A stretch of DNA of 64,000 bases, taken from NCBI GenBank assembly GCA_015069495.1, contig SVIN01000003.1, positions 25,771-89,770 on the forward strand, given 5' to 3'. The stretch's first letter is position 1, and every line of letters starts with the position of its first letter. Shown piece after piece: positions 43,960-51,825 of the stretch. The notes under the pieces are model-generated. The model was not told where the DNA came from and made no database searches. It worked only from the letters and a program-made list of their open reading frames with translations. The DNA is from Clostridiales bacterium. GTDB taxonomy: Bacteria > Bacillota > Clostridia > Christensenellales > Borkfalkiaceae. The position numbers and the translations under genes were made by a program.

Positions 43960-44007
43960 CACAAATAATTGATTTTATCAAGTATTACATAGGAGAAAAA
44001 AGAGAAT

Positions 44008-44664
44008 ATGATTGGTGTAGTTATTGCAATGCAAAGCGAAGCGGAAATTCTGCTGTCGCAAATGAAGATTTCTCGTTCGCTGACCGTCAGCGGTAAAAAC
44101 GTACACGTCGGCAAAGCCTACGGAAAGGACATTGCCCTTTGCGTTTGCGGGGTCGGTAAAGTAAACGCCGCCCTCGGTACGCAGTTGCTCGTTAGTAAGT
44201 TCGACGCGGAAAAAATCCTGAATTTCGGCGTAGCGGGCGGTTTAAACGCGAACACACAGCTTGGCGAAGTGTATCAAATTTCAGGCGCGGTACAGTTCGA
44301 TTTTGACCTTGTACAATTGAACGGTACGAAGATTGGAACTTTGAATGAGTACGAAGAAAATTATTTAACCTTGAACCATTTTAAAGCGGATTTCCCCAAG
44401 CGCAAGTTAGGTACGGCGGATCGTTTTAACGATTCCACCGAGGATTACAAGCTTTTGACGGAAGAATTAAACGCAGATATCCGCGACATGGAAGGCGGTG
44501 CAATCGTACAAGCGGCATTTGCGGCGGAATTGCCCGTATATGCGCTGAAAGCGATTTCCGACGTAGCTGGCAGCGGCAGCACAACCGAACAATACCTTGC
44601 AAATAAGGATAAGGCGTTGTTGAATTTACAAGCAAAATTGCCTTTGATTTTCGAAGAATTATAA
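44008..44664 (+). CDS. mtnN: 5'-methylthioadenosine/S-adenosylhomocysteine nucleosidase
   Basis: Cleaves adenine from MTA and SAH in sulfur and methyl recycling, cytoplasmic. It starts MIGVVIAMQSEAEILL, has GVGKVNAALGTQLL and NFGVAGGLN, the substrate block DMEGGAIVQAAF and the catalytic aspartate in AISDVAG. Length 218 is slightly shorter than the usual 230. It follows the PPTase gene by 48 bases and precedes ung by 24. Confidence 0.93.
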   Translation: MIGVVIAMQSEAEILLSQMKISRSLTVSGKNVHVGKAYGKDIALCVCGVGKVNAALGTQLLVSKFDAEKILNFGVAGGLNANTQLGEVYQISGAVQFDFDLVQLNGTKIGTLNEYEENYLTLNHFKADFPKRKLGTADRFNDSTEDYKLLTEELNADIRDMEGGAIVQAAFAAELPVYALKAISDVAGSGSTTEQYLANKDKALLNLQAKLPLIFEEL

Positions 44665-44688
44665 GTTTACAAATGCCGAGGTGCGCAT

Positions 44689-45357
44689 ATGATTGATTTA
44701 GGCGATTGGAACGCAAGGCTTGCGCCCTTGTTTGCCGATGAGCGTTACTTAAAAATCCGTAATTTTTTGATTGAGGAATACCGAAATTACGTCGTATATC
44801 CCGATATGTACGATTTGTATAACTGTTTCCGTTACACACAATTTGCCGATTTGCGGGTTGTGATTTTGGGACAAGACCCCTACCATAACGTTGGGCAAGC
44901 GCACGGGCTGTGTTTTTCTGTGCAAGACGGTATTCAGAAGCCCCCTTCTTTGGAAAATATCTTCAAGGAATTGAAGGAAGATATCGGGTGCGAGTTGCCT
45001 AAAAGCGGTAATTTGACCAAATGGGCAAAGGAAGGCGTATTGCTGTTGAATACTTCCCTTTCCGTGCGAGAGCATCAGGCAAATTCACACTCCAAATGCG
45101 GTTGGGCGTGGTTTACCGACAGCGTAATCCGCCTGATTTCCGAACAAAAAGAGCACGTTGTGTTTATTCTTTGGGGTGGAAACGCGCGCAGTAAAAAGCC
45201 TTTGATTGACACCTCAAAGCATTTGATTTTAGAATGCGCGCACCCTTCCCCTTTATCGGCTTATAATGGCTTTTTCGGGTGTAAACATTTCTCGAAAACG
45301 AACGATTATTTACAGAAAAACGGGTTAAAGCCCATTGATTGGGATTTGACCAAATAA
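44689..45357 (+). CDS. ung: Uracil-DNA glycosylase (family 1)
   Basis: Removes uracil from DNA to start base excision repair. The water-activating motif GQDPYHNVGQAHGL, KPPSLENIFKEL and the DNA-intercalation motif HPSPLSAYNGFFGCKHF are intact. 222 residues. Ribosome site GAGGT lies 6 bases before the ATG. Last gene of the plus-strand block; a strong terminator follows. Confidence 0.97.
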   Translation: MIDLGDWNARLAPLFADERYLKIRNFLIEEYRNYVVYPDMYDLYNCFRYTQFADLRVVILGQDPYHNVGQAHGLCFSVQDGIQKPPSLENIFKELKEDIGCELPKSGNLTKWAKEGVLLLNTSLSVREHQANSHSKCGWAWFTDSVIRLISEQKEHVVFILWGGNARSKKPLIDTSKHLILECAHPSPLSAYNGFFGCKHFSKTNDYLQKNGLKPIDWDLTK

Positions 45358-45364
45358 CGAACAT

Positions 45365-45397
45365 CCCCGAAAGGTTGACTTTCGGGGACTGTTTTTT
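45365..45397 (+). terminator. Terminator of ung
   Basis: CCCCGAAAG, 5-base loop, CTTTCGGGG, then T6 after a 4-base gap. Confidence 0.85.
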
Positions 45398-46907
45398 ATT
45401 TGCGTTTTTTGAAAAGCAATAAACCTGCCGTTAAGACAATCGGCATGTACGTGATACAAACACCGAGCACCGCTCGACAGCCTACTATTGGATATGTAAG
45501 ACATGAGCATGATAACCAAGTCACAAATTGACAACCATATAAGCAATTGCTAAAGAACGACGTTCTTTTTGCGTTCGCATCGCTTGAGAGAGTAAATTCT
45601 ATCTCACCTTCGGGCAAGCCGTCTAAAGATAACGCATAACCCGTTTCCGTTTTTGTAAAACCATTTTCATCATTGATAAGATAATACGGCGTGTTGATTT
45701 CAATATCCAAATTGCCGAATTTTTTCCAAGTCTTTGCGGGAGAAGTTAAATAGGTATAACCATAGATAGACGGTTCCCAATCCCCATTGATAGAGGGGTA
45801 AATCGGCGCGGTTACGGTATTGACAATCATACCCTTGGCAGGGATTTCGATTTCGTATTGATACCAACGCGTAAAACGCGTTTCAATTTCAGTATACATT
45901 CCGTAATAATCAATAAATCCATATTCGTATTGCGCATCGTTTAAGGATTTCACCACCGCATTATACCAATCCACCGCGGAAATAATCGATTGGTCGCTAA
46001 ATTCCCCAAAATAATGGGAAAAAGCAAACTCCTCAAAGGTCAAAACCTCGCGTTTTTGAAGGTTTTCCGTGATTGCACCTGCGATTTCTGTCTCACGACT
46101 GCCACTTTCATACACCGTCCAATCGGGAGTATATGGAAGTTCTTCCCCTAAAACATAGATAATCAGCACGTCGCCGTTTTTCACAAAGCTTCCCAAGGAG
46201 ATTTGTTCACCTTCGTGGAGTCTGCCGTTGACTCCGCGAAACCAAATGCGCGTTTTTGCAGGGTCGCAGGTATGTAAAAAGGACGCGTATGCACTGCGCT
46301 TTCCCTCAGGAATACCCGAAACCTCATAACAATATTTCGTAACGGGAGTGGCCATATCATAGAAATCGTCCCCAACGTAGGTGTCCCCTAAATACGGTAA
46401 GAGTTCCATGATATCAAAACCGTCGTTTCTGTAACCATCCGATAATGTATAGCGGAATTTCTTTTCTATTTCCTCACCGTTTATAGTAATCGCATATTTC
46501 TCCGTATCCAAAAATGCGTTCGACTTGCCCATTTCCTCGTCATAATCATACGGCGCGTAATAAGGCAAAACGCCAAATGGAAACGCGAGCGTTGCTTTTA
46601 CCGTATAATCAGCAGGGTTATAAAAGGTATACGTCGCCGACACGCTTGCGTTGTAGGACAAAAAAGATTCTGTATCATGATAATAATTCGCAGGAAATTG
46701 CGGAATATCAAAAACAAGTTTTTCGTGTTGCACCTCAATCGGGCATTCCTCATCCATCATCACCGCACCCGTCATGTCCACACCTTCCCAATAAGTCTGC
46801 GCAGAGTTTGCACTTGCCATTATGTCAGACATAGGTATTATGATAGACATAGTACCCGCAATCAATAGGCTTGCAATCATCCATAAACAGCGTACTCTCT
46901 TTCTCAT
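45396..46907 (-). CDS. Uncharacterised exported, C-terminally anchored protein
   Basis: I do not recognise a named family. The 503-residue protein has a basic N-terminus and signal-peptide core (CLWMIASLLIAGTMSIII), a large outside domain rich in Tyr, Asp and beta-strand patterns (VSATYTFYNPADYTVKATL), and a C-terminal membrane segment ending in FKKRK, which keeps the body outside the cell. Before the anchor is a cluster of seven cysteines (CLYGCQFVTWLSCSC and more). Codons 11-24 lie in a 39-bp repeat also found before the methionine gamma-lyase-like gene. It lies 41 bases after a lipoprotein gene. Function unknown. Confidence 0.8.
   Translation of the reverse strand: MRKRVRCLWMIASLLIAGTMSIIIPMSDIMASANSAQTYWEGVDMTGAVMMDEECPIEVQHEKLVFDIPQFPANYYHDTESFLSYNASVSATYTFYNPADYTVKATLAFPFGVLPYYAPYDYDEEMGKSNAFLDTEKYAITINGEEIEKKFRYTLSDGYRNDGFDIMELLPYLGDTYVGDDFYDMATPVTKYCYEVSGIPEGKRSAYASFLHTCDPAKTRIWFRGVNGRLHEGEQISLGSFVKNGDVLIIYVLGEELPYTPDWTVYESGSRETEIAGAITENLQKREVLTFEEFAFSHYFGEFSDQSIISAVDWYNAVVKSLNDAQYEYGFIDYYGMYTEIETRFTRWYQYEIEIPAKGMIVNTVTAPIYPSINGDWEPSIYGYTYLTSPAKTWKKFGNLDIEINTPYYLINDENGFTKTETGYALSLDGLPEGEIEFTLSSDANAKRTSFFSNCLYGCQFVTWLSCSCLTYPIVGCRAVLGVCITYMPIVLTAGLLLFKKRK
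46819..46857 (-). repeat. 39-bp repeat, copy 1 (inside the exported-protein gene)
   Basis: 34 of 39 bases are identical to the copy at 48765-48803, same orientation. Within each copy an 18-bp unit is partly doubled (TATGTCT..CATAAT). Here it encodes the end of the signal peptide (SIIIPMSDIM). Confidence 0.7.
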
Positions 46908-46948
46908 AATAGTCCCCCTTTTTCCCTTGATTTTAAAGGGATTGTCAA

Positions 46949-47509
46949 TTATTCGCCTTTATAAGTAATCACAATCGCATCATAATCATCGGGATTAAAA
47001 TCTGCGACATACCAGTAATCAATCATACACGTCGCATCTTCGTAAGTAATGGTATAAGTTTCTGTGGTTGCCTTTACTCCGCTCACACAAACCGTTTTTC
47101 CATCATGTAAACGAGAGCCGATAAGGATATTCGTACCAGGCAAAATGTGATACAAATCATTTTCATACCCCTCTTCTTGTATGAATTCATACCATTCTTT
47201 TAACTCCGCAATTTCATGCGAACCGTAAGATTTTGTCCACCAACTCTCGTTTTCGTAGACCAAATCCACTTCTACAAAGTAACCGCCTTTGGAGATATAC
47301 AACCACTTTGTACCGCCGACAAATTGAAGCCTTGCGATTTCTTGCGCAATGTCGTAATCGTCGTCTTCATACTCCATAATCCGACCTGCATCCCAAGCTT
47401 TTTCTATGGTTTCATATCCTTTACCATAATAGTTATCGCCCATCATGCAACCGCTAAAAGATAACACCGCCAAAATCCCCGTCAATACACTTACAATCCA
47501 TCTTTTCAT
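46949..47509 (-). CDS. Uncharacterised lipoprotein
   Basis: A 186-residue secreted protein with a lipoprotein signal (VSVLTGILAVLSFSGC; lipobox SFSGC), so it is anchored at the outer membrane face. The mature part is rich in Tyr, Asp and Glu with no motif I recognise. It lies 12 bases after the methionine gamma-lyase-like gene and before the exported protein, probably in one transcript. The link between this pair and the PLP enzyme is unclear. Confidence 0.8.
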   Translation of the reverse strand: MKRWIVSVLTGILAVLSFSGCMMGDNYYGKGYETIEKAWDAGRIMEYEDDDYDIAQEIARLQFVGGTKWLYISKGGYFVEVDLVYENESWWTKSYGSHEIAELKEWYEFIQEEGYENDLYHILPGTNILIGSRLHDGKTVCVSGVKATTETYTITYEDATCMIDYWYVADFNPDDYDAIVITYKGE

Positions 47510-47521
47510 GATAACCGCACC

Positions 47522-48748
47522 TTACATCAATTTTGCCAATATCTTCTTTAAGGCGTATTTGCAATGCTCATATGTTAAACCGCCTTGGAAATACGCAGTA
47601 TAAGGCTCTTTTACGGGCGCATCGGCGGACAATTCGATACTTGCGCCTTCCACGAAACAACCTGCCGCCATGATGACTTTACTGTCATAACCTGGCATAT
47701 CCCAAGGTTCTAAGGTTACAAAGCTGTCTACAGGCGAAGCTTCTTGCACAGATTGAATAAAAGAGCAAAGTTGCTCAGCCGTATCAAAACGAATCGCTCG
47801 TGTGATATCCGCAGGCGTTTTTTCAATTTTCGGGAAGTTTTCATACCCTAAATTTTCCATACATTTACCGATAACCAAACTGCCTTTAATCGCTTGGTTT
47901 ACCGTGTGAGGCGCCATGAACAAGCCTTGATAGAACAATCTCCAACCATAGGCGTAAGAGCCGACTTCATTACCAATCGAGGGCGCGGTCAAGCGTCTGC
48001 CAATTAAATCCACGTATTTTTCCGTTCCGACAATGTAACCGCCCGTCGGAGTCAACCCACCGCCGGGGTTTTTAATCAACGAGCCAACCGCTACGTCCGC
48101 GCCAACATCGCAAGGTTCTTGCTTTTCGACAAATTCACCATAACAGTTGTCAACGAATATACAGCCTTCAAAACCTTGTTCACGTACGAATGCGCAGATT
48201 TCACCAATTTCCGCCACTGTGAACGCATCACGAAGCTCATACCCGCGCGAGCGTTGTATATAAATCATTTTTAAAGATTTGCCAATGCGCGCCATATCCG
48301 CCTTGATGGCATCTTTGTCAAATTTACCATCGGCAGTTAACTCTGTACAGTCAAAGGAAATACCGAAATCCTTCAACGAGCCGTTCCCTTCACCATAAAT
48401 CACCCCTCGAATTGTATCATAAGGCATCCCTGATACAGACAAAACGGCATCGCCCGTACGCAAGACGCCAAACAATGCTACCGTTAACGCGTGCGTACCG
48501 CTCAACAATGCAGGCGAAACGATACCCGCTTCCGCGCCCAACGATTCCGCAAACACGTCACCGAGCACAAAACGCCCCTCATCGCCATATCCGTAACCCG
48601 TGGAAGGGTTAAAATGGCGAATGGCAATCGAATGCTTGTTGAATGCCTTTAATACCTTTTCTTGGTTATATTCGCTGATTTCATCCGCCAAAGCGAATTG
48701 CGCGGTCAATTGTTGCTCACTCTTTTTAATCAATTCTTCTACTGTCAT
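47522..48748 (-). CDS. Methionine gamma-lyase family protein (PLP, 'aluminum resistance' family)
   Basis: A fold-type I PLP enzyme of the Met gamma-lyase/aluminum-resistance family (PF06838), often found near miaA and mutL in Firmicutes, as here. It has NPSTGYGYGDEGR near the N-terminus, SGTHALTVALFG, the cofactor aspartate region in CIFVDNCYGEFVE, the PLP lysine in VGSLIKNPGGGLTPTGGY and VGSYAYGWRLFYQG. Reaction not proven for this family. I use the ATG at 48748, 7 bases from AAGGAG; the track's start at 48796 would translate the repeat and has no ribosome site. About 408 residues. Confidence 0.9.
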   Translation of the reverse strand: MTVEELIKKSEQQLTAQFALADEISEYNQEKVLKAFNKHSIAIRHFNPSTGYGYGDEGRFVLGDVFAESLGAEAGIVSPALLSGTHALTVALFGVLRTGDAVLSVSGMPYDTIRGVIYGEGNGSLKDFGISFDCTELTADGKFDKDAIKADMARIGKSLKMIYIQRSRGYELRDAFTVAEIGEICAFVREQGFEGCIFVDNCYGEFVEKQEPCDVGADVAVGSLIKNPGGGLTPTGGYIVGTEKYVDLIGRRLTAPSIGNEVGSYAYGWRLFYQGLFMAPHTVNQAIKGSLVIGKCMENLGYENFPKIEKTPADITRAIRFDTAEQLCSFIQSVQEASPVDSFVTLEPWDMPGYDSKVIMAAGCFVEGASIELSADAPVKEPYTAYFQGGLTYEHCKYALKKILAKLM

Positions 48749-48764
48749 TTCTATTCTCCTTAGT

Positions 48765-48803
48765 ATTATGTTAGACATAGGTATTATGCCACACATACTA
48801 CCC
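48765..48803 (-). repeat. 39-bp repeat, copy 2 (between miaA and the PLP enzyme gene)
   Basis: Second copy of the element at 46819-46857 (34 of 39 identical). It begins at the last base of the miaA stop and ends 8 bases before the AAGGAG ribosome site of the PLP enzyme gene, so it fills nearly the whole intergenic space. Confidence 0.7.
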
Positions 48804-49702
48804 TATTTTAATAATTCCCTCACTTTTTCTACCGTTGCCTCTTCAGGGGCAAGGTAGGTGTGGTTTTGCATTCGTTTAAAGAAGGTTTGTTGGCGTTTTG
48901 CATACTTTCTCGTATTATTTTTCACAACTTCCTGCATTTCTGCCATGGTTGCGCCTATCGCCAACCCTTCCGCTATTTCCTTATATCCAATCCCTTGCAT
49001 ACACTGCATTTCCTGCGTTATGCCACATTTTAACAAACCTTGTACTTCGTCGATCAAGCCCTGTTGAAACATCTGCTCTACCCGCAAATTGATACGATTG
49101 TACAGTTTTTCGCGCGGATAATCAATGGAAACTGCTGTAAAATCAAACCGAGGAATGGGCGCGTCTTGTTGTAAGGATTTCGCTTTACCCGTCGTATCGT
49201 ATATTTCCAACGCACGAATAACTCGTTTCAAATCATTCGGGTGCAATTTTTGCGCACTTTCGGGGTCTTTCTCCCGCAAAATATCATAAACGCGCTCCTT
49301 TCCCTCATTTTCCGCCATTTGCTCGTAATAAGCGCGCAGTTCCGCATTTGCGCCTATATTGCCAAATTGGCTTTTGTATAATAAGGAATTGATATAAAAC
49401 CCCGTACCGCCACAGATAATCGGTAATTTCCTGCGCGCAATGATATCTTGTAAAATAGGCAATGCCATATCCTCGTAATCACTGACGGAAAAGTTGTTTT
49501 CAGGCTCCACCACGTCAATCATATAATGCGGAACACCTGCCCGCTCTTCCATCGTAGGCTTTGCTGTACCGATATCTAAGCCTTTATACACCAAAAGGGA
49601 GTCCGCGGAAATAATTTCACCGTCAAACGCCTTGGCACACGCTACGGAAAGGGACGTTTTCCCCGATGCCGTTGCACCGCATATCACCAAAACTTTCGCC
49701 AT
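48803..49702 (-). CDS. miaA: tRNA dimethylallyltransferase
   Basis: Adds an isopentenyl group to A37 of tRNAs reading U-starting codons; MiaB, encoded upstream in the operon, then adds the methylthio group. Walker A GATASGKTSLSV, ADSLLVYKGLDIGTAKPT, VPHYMIDVVEP and GGTGFYINSLLY are the family motifs. The ATG at 49702 overlaps the mutL stop (TAATG) and follows GAGG by 8 bases; the track's 49777 start lies inside mutL. About 299 residues. Confidence 0.96.
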   Translation of the reverse strand: MAKVLVICGATASGKTSLSVACAKAFDGEIISADSLLVYKGLDIGTAKPTMEERAGVPHYMIDVVEPENNFSVSDYEDMALPILQDIIARRKLPIICGGTGFYINSLLYKSQFGNIGANAELRAYYEQMAENEGKERVYDILREKDPESAQKLHPNDLKRVIRALEIYDTTGKAKSLQQDAPIPRFDFTAVSIDYPREKLYNRINLRVEQMFQQGLIDEVQGLLKCGITQEMQCMQGIGYKEIAEGLAIGATMAEMQEVVKNNTRKYAKRQQTFFKRMQNHTYLAPEEATVEKVRELLK

Positions 49703-51825
49703 TAGACAATCCTCTTGAACATTTTTTCCAATTCTGTACGACTCATTTTTACAACAACTGGTCTTCCGTGGGGACATTTTAACCCCATATCACCGTCCAT
49801 CAACGCAAACAGCGCATCAATTTCATCTTTACTTAAATCCATACCGCCTTTGACCGCCGCTTTGCAGGCCGCAGAAGCAAGCTTATCCTTCAACAAGTCA
49901 GACAAGCGAATGGAACGATACCCGCTGATATCACTGAGAATATCCGCAAAGAACGCTCCTAAATCGATATGTTGCAAATCCAAAGGAATCGCCGTAATCA
50001 ATACTTTACTATGATTTTCTTCCAAATCAAAACCAATGGCACGGATTTCTTCCAAATGTTCGCGAATGAACTCCAACTCGAATATATTCGTCGACAATTC
50101 ATACGGGAACAACATGGGTTGTTGCGCAACCGCGCGATTGTTCATTTGTTCTTTTAAACGGTTAAAAATCAAGCGTTCATGCGCGGCGTGCTGATCGATG
50201 ATATAGATATCGTCCTTGCACTCATACATAATATAGGTGTTAAACAACTTGCCCGCATACACACAAGAAGATACGTCAATGCGGTTTTGTTTGCTCTTGC
50301 GTTCTAATTCTTCCAAGAACTTTTTATTGGCTTCAAACGGATCAATCTCTTCTTCTTTTTTCTTTGAAGGATCATTCACTTCAAATGGTGCCGTGTTGAA
50401 GTACAAGTCAGGAAAGCGCTTGTGTAAATCCGCCGCTGTCTTTTTCGTTTTTCTGCGCGGTTTTACCACTTCGTCAAACTCGTAATCCGCAATCTCATCC
50501 AAAGGAACAAAACCTTTGCGGGGTTCTGTGGGTTTCTTTTCATCCAGCTCAGCGTGCAATTTCTTTAATATAAACGCAGGGGAAGATTCTTCCAACTCCT
50601 TTTTCGCCTCTTCGTAGGATATCGGAGTAAACCCAAAAACTTTTTCCGTTTTCACAGGTTCTTCCTTTTCCTCTTTTTCCCTCGGTGCAAGAATCGCCGC
50701 GTAGTCAATTGCGGGTTCAGGTTTTACATCTTCAAGAATTTTTATGGCTTCTTGTTCTTGAACGGGCAGTTGCGCCATTGGTTGCGATTCATCCGCATAA
50801 ATGGGGTTGCCTGGATTCTTCACCACGTATTCCAAAGCTTTCGTTTGACCGTCTAACACGGCAGCAATCACTGAATAGATGCAACCATAAATGGTTTTAT
50901 TATCCGCAAAACGAACGTCCGCTTTGTTGGGATGCACGTTCACGTCCACAATCTCCGTTGGAACGTCTATATACAATACGTAAAACGGATATTGCCGTTT
51001 CATCATATATCCAGAGTACGCATTGGAAATCGCTGACGATATCGTTACATTTTGAATATATCTGCCATTTAAAAATACACTTTGGTAGCTTTTATTGGCT
51101 TTGAAAAAGTTATGATTGCCAATATAACCACGAATACGGATGCCATGTTTATTGGCATCGATTTGGAAACATTGCGCAAGTGCAGCCGCGCCATAGACGC
51201 CCACCAATGCTTCTTCAACGCCGCCCCCAAACGATTGCAGTTGTTTTTTACCGTTTACATAGTAGGTAAACGAAATTTCGGGGCGATTTAAAATGAAACG
51301 GGAAACAAAGTTGGTAATGTCCGTTTCTTCCGCTTTATCGCTCTTCAAGAACCCCAAACGCACGGGGGTGTTAAAAAAGAGCATTTCCACGCAGACGTCC
51401 GTACCGTTTTCACCTGCCGCCTCGGTGATTTGCCCCAATTCACCGCCGTCGGAATGCAAGGAATAACACTTTCCGTCTTTGGTTTTCGAAGTAATGGTCA
51501 TCTTGGAAACAGCGGCAATGGACGCCACCGCTTCCCCGCGGAAGCCGAGGGTAAGGATATTATCCAAATCCTCTGCTTGCGCAATTTTACTGGTTGCATG
51601 GGGTAAAAATGCCGAATGCAAATCCTCACGCTCGATACCGCAGCCGTTATCCACCACGCGAATCAATTGTTTACCGCCCTGCTCGATATAAATTTCTATT
51701 TCCGTTGCGCCCGCGTCGATTGAGTTTTCTACCAATTCTTTTACAACGGAATACGGTCTGTCAACCACTCCCCCCGCAGCAATTCGATTGTAAACCTTTG
51801 CAGGCAATATATTAATTTTAGGCAT
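49702..51825 (-). CDS. mutL: DNA mismatch repair endonuclease MutL
   Basis: Links MutS recognition to strand incision, 707 residues. The GHKL ATPase has VVKELVENSIDAGA, RVVDNGCGI and LGFRGEAVASI. The C-terminal nuclease has DQHAAHERLIFN, AACKAAVKGG and CPHGRPVVV, so it is the endonuclease type found where MutH is absent. The near-invariant IAAGEVVERP reads IAAGGVVDRP, an unusual Glu-to-Gly change; the catalytic Glu in VKELVENS is kept. The middle linker (about 335-500) is long and charged. Overlaps the mutS stop by TAATG. Confidence 0.95.
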   Translation of the reverse strand: MPKINILPAKVYNRIAAGGVVDRPYSVVKELVENSIDAGATEIEIYIEQGGKQLIRVVDNGCGIEREDLHSAFLPHATSKIAQAEDLDNILTLGFRGEAVASIAAVSKMTITSKTKDGKCYSLHSDGGELGQITEAAGENGTDVCVEMLFFNTPVRLGFLKSDKAEETDITNFVSRFILNRPEISFTYYVNGKKQLQSFGGGVEEALVGVYGAAALAQCFQIDANKHGIRIRGYIGNHNFFKANKSYQSVFLNGRYIQNVTISSAISNAYSGYMMKRQYPFYVLYIDVPTEIVDVNVHPNKADVRFADNKTIYGCIYSVIAAVLDGQTKALEYVVKNPGNPIYADESQPMAQLPVQEQEAIKILEDVKPEPAIDYAAILAPREKEEKEEPVKTEKVFGFTPISYEEAKKELEESSPAFILKKLHAELDEKKPTEPRKGFVPLDEIADYEFDEVVKPRRKTKKTAADLHKRFPDLYFNTAPFEVNDPSKKKEEEIDPFEANKKFLEELERKSKQNRIDVSSCVYAGKLFNTYIMYECKDDIYIIDQHAAHERLIFNRLKEQMNNRAVAQQPMLFPYELSTNIFELEFIREHLEEIRAIGFDLEENHSKVLITAIPLDLQHIDLGAFFADILSDISGYRSIRLSDLLKDKLASAACKAAVKGGMDLSKDEIDALFALMDGDMGLKCPHGRPVVVKMSRTELEKMFKRIV

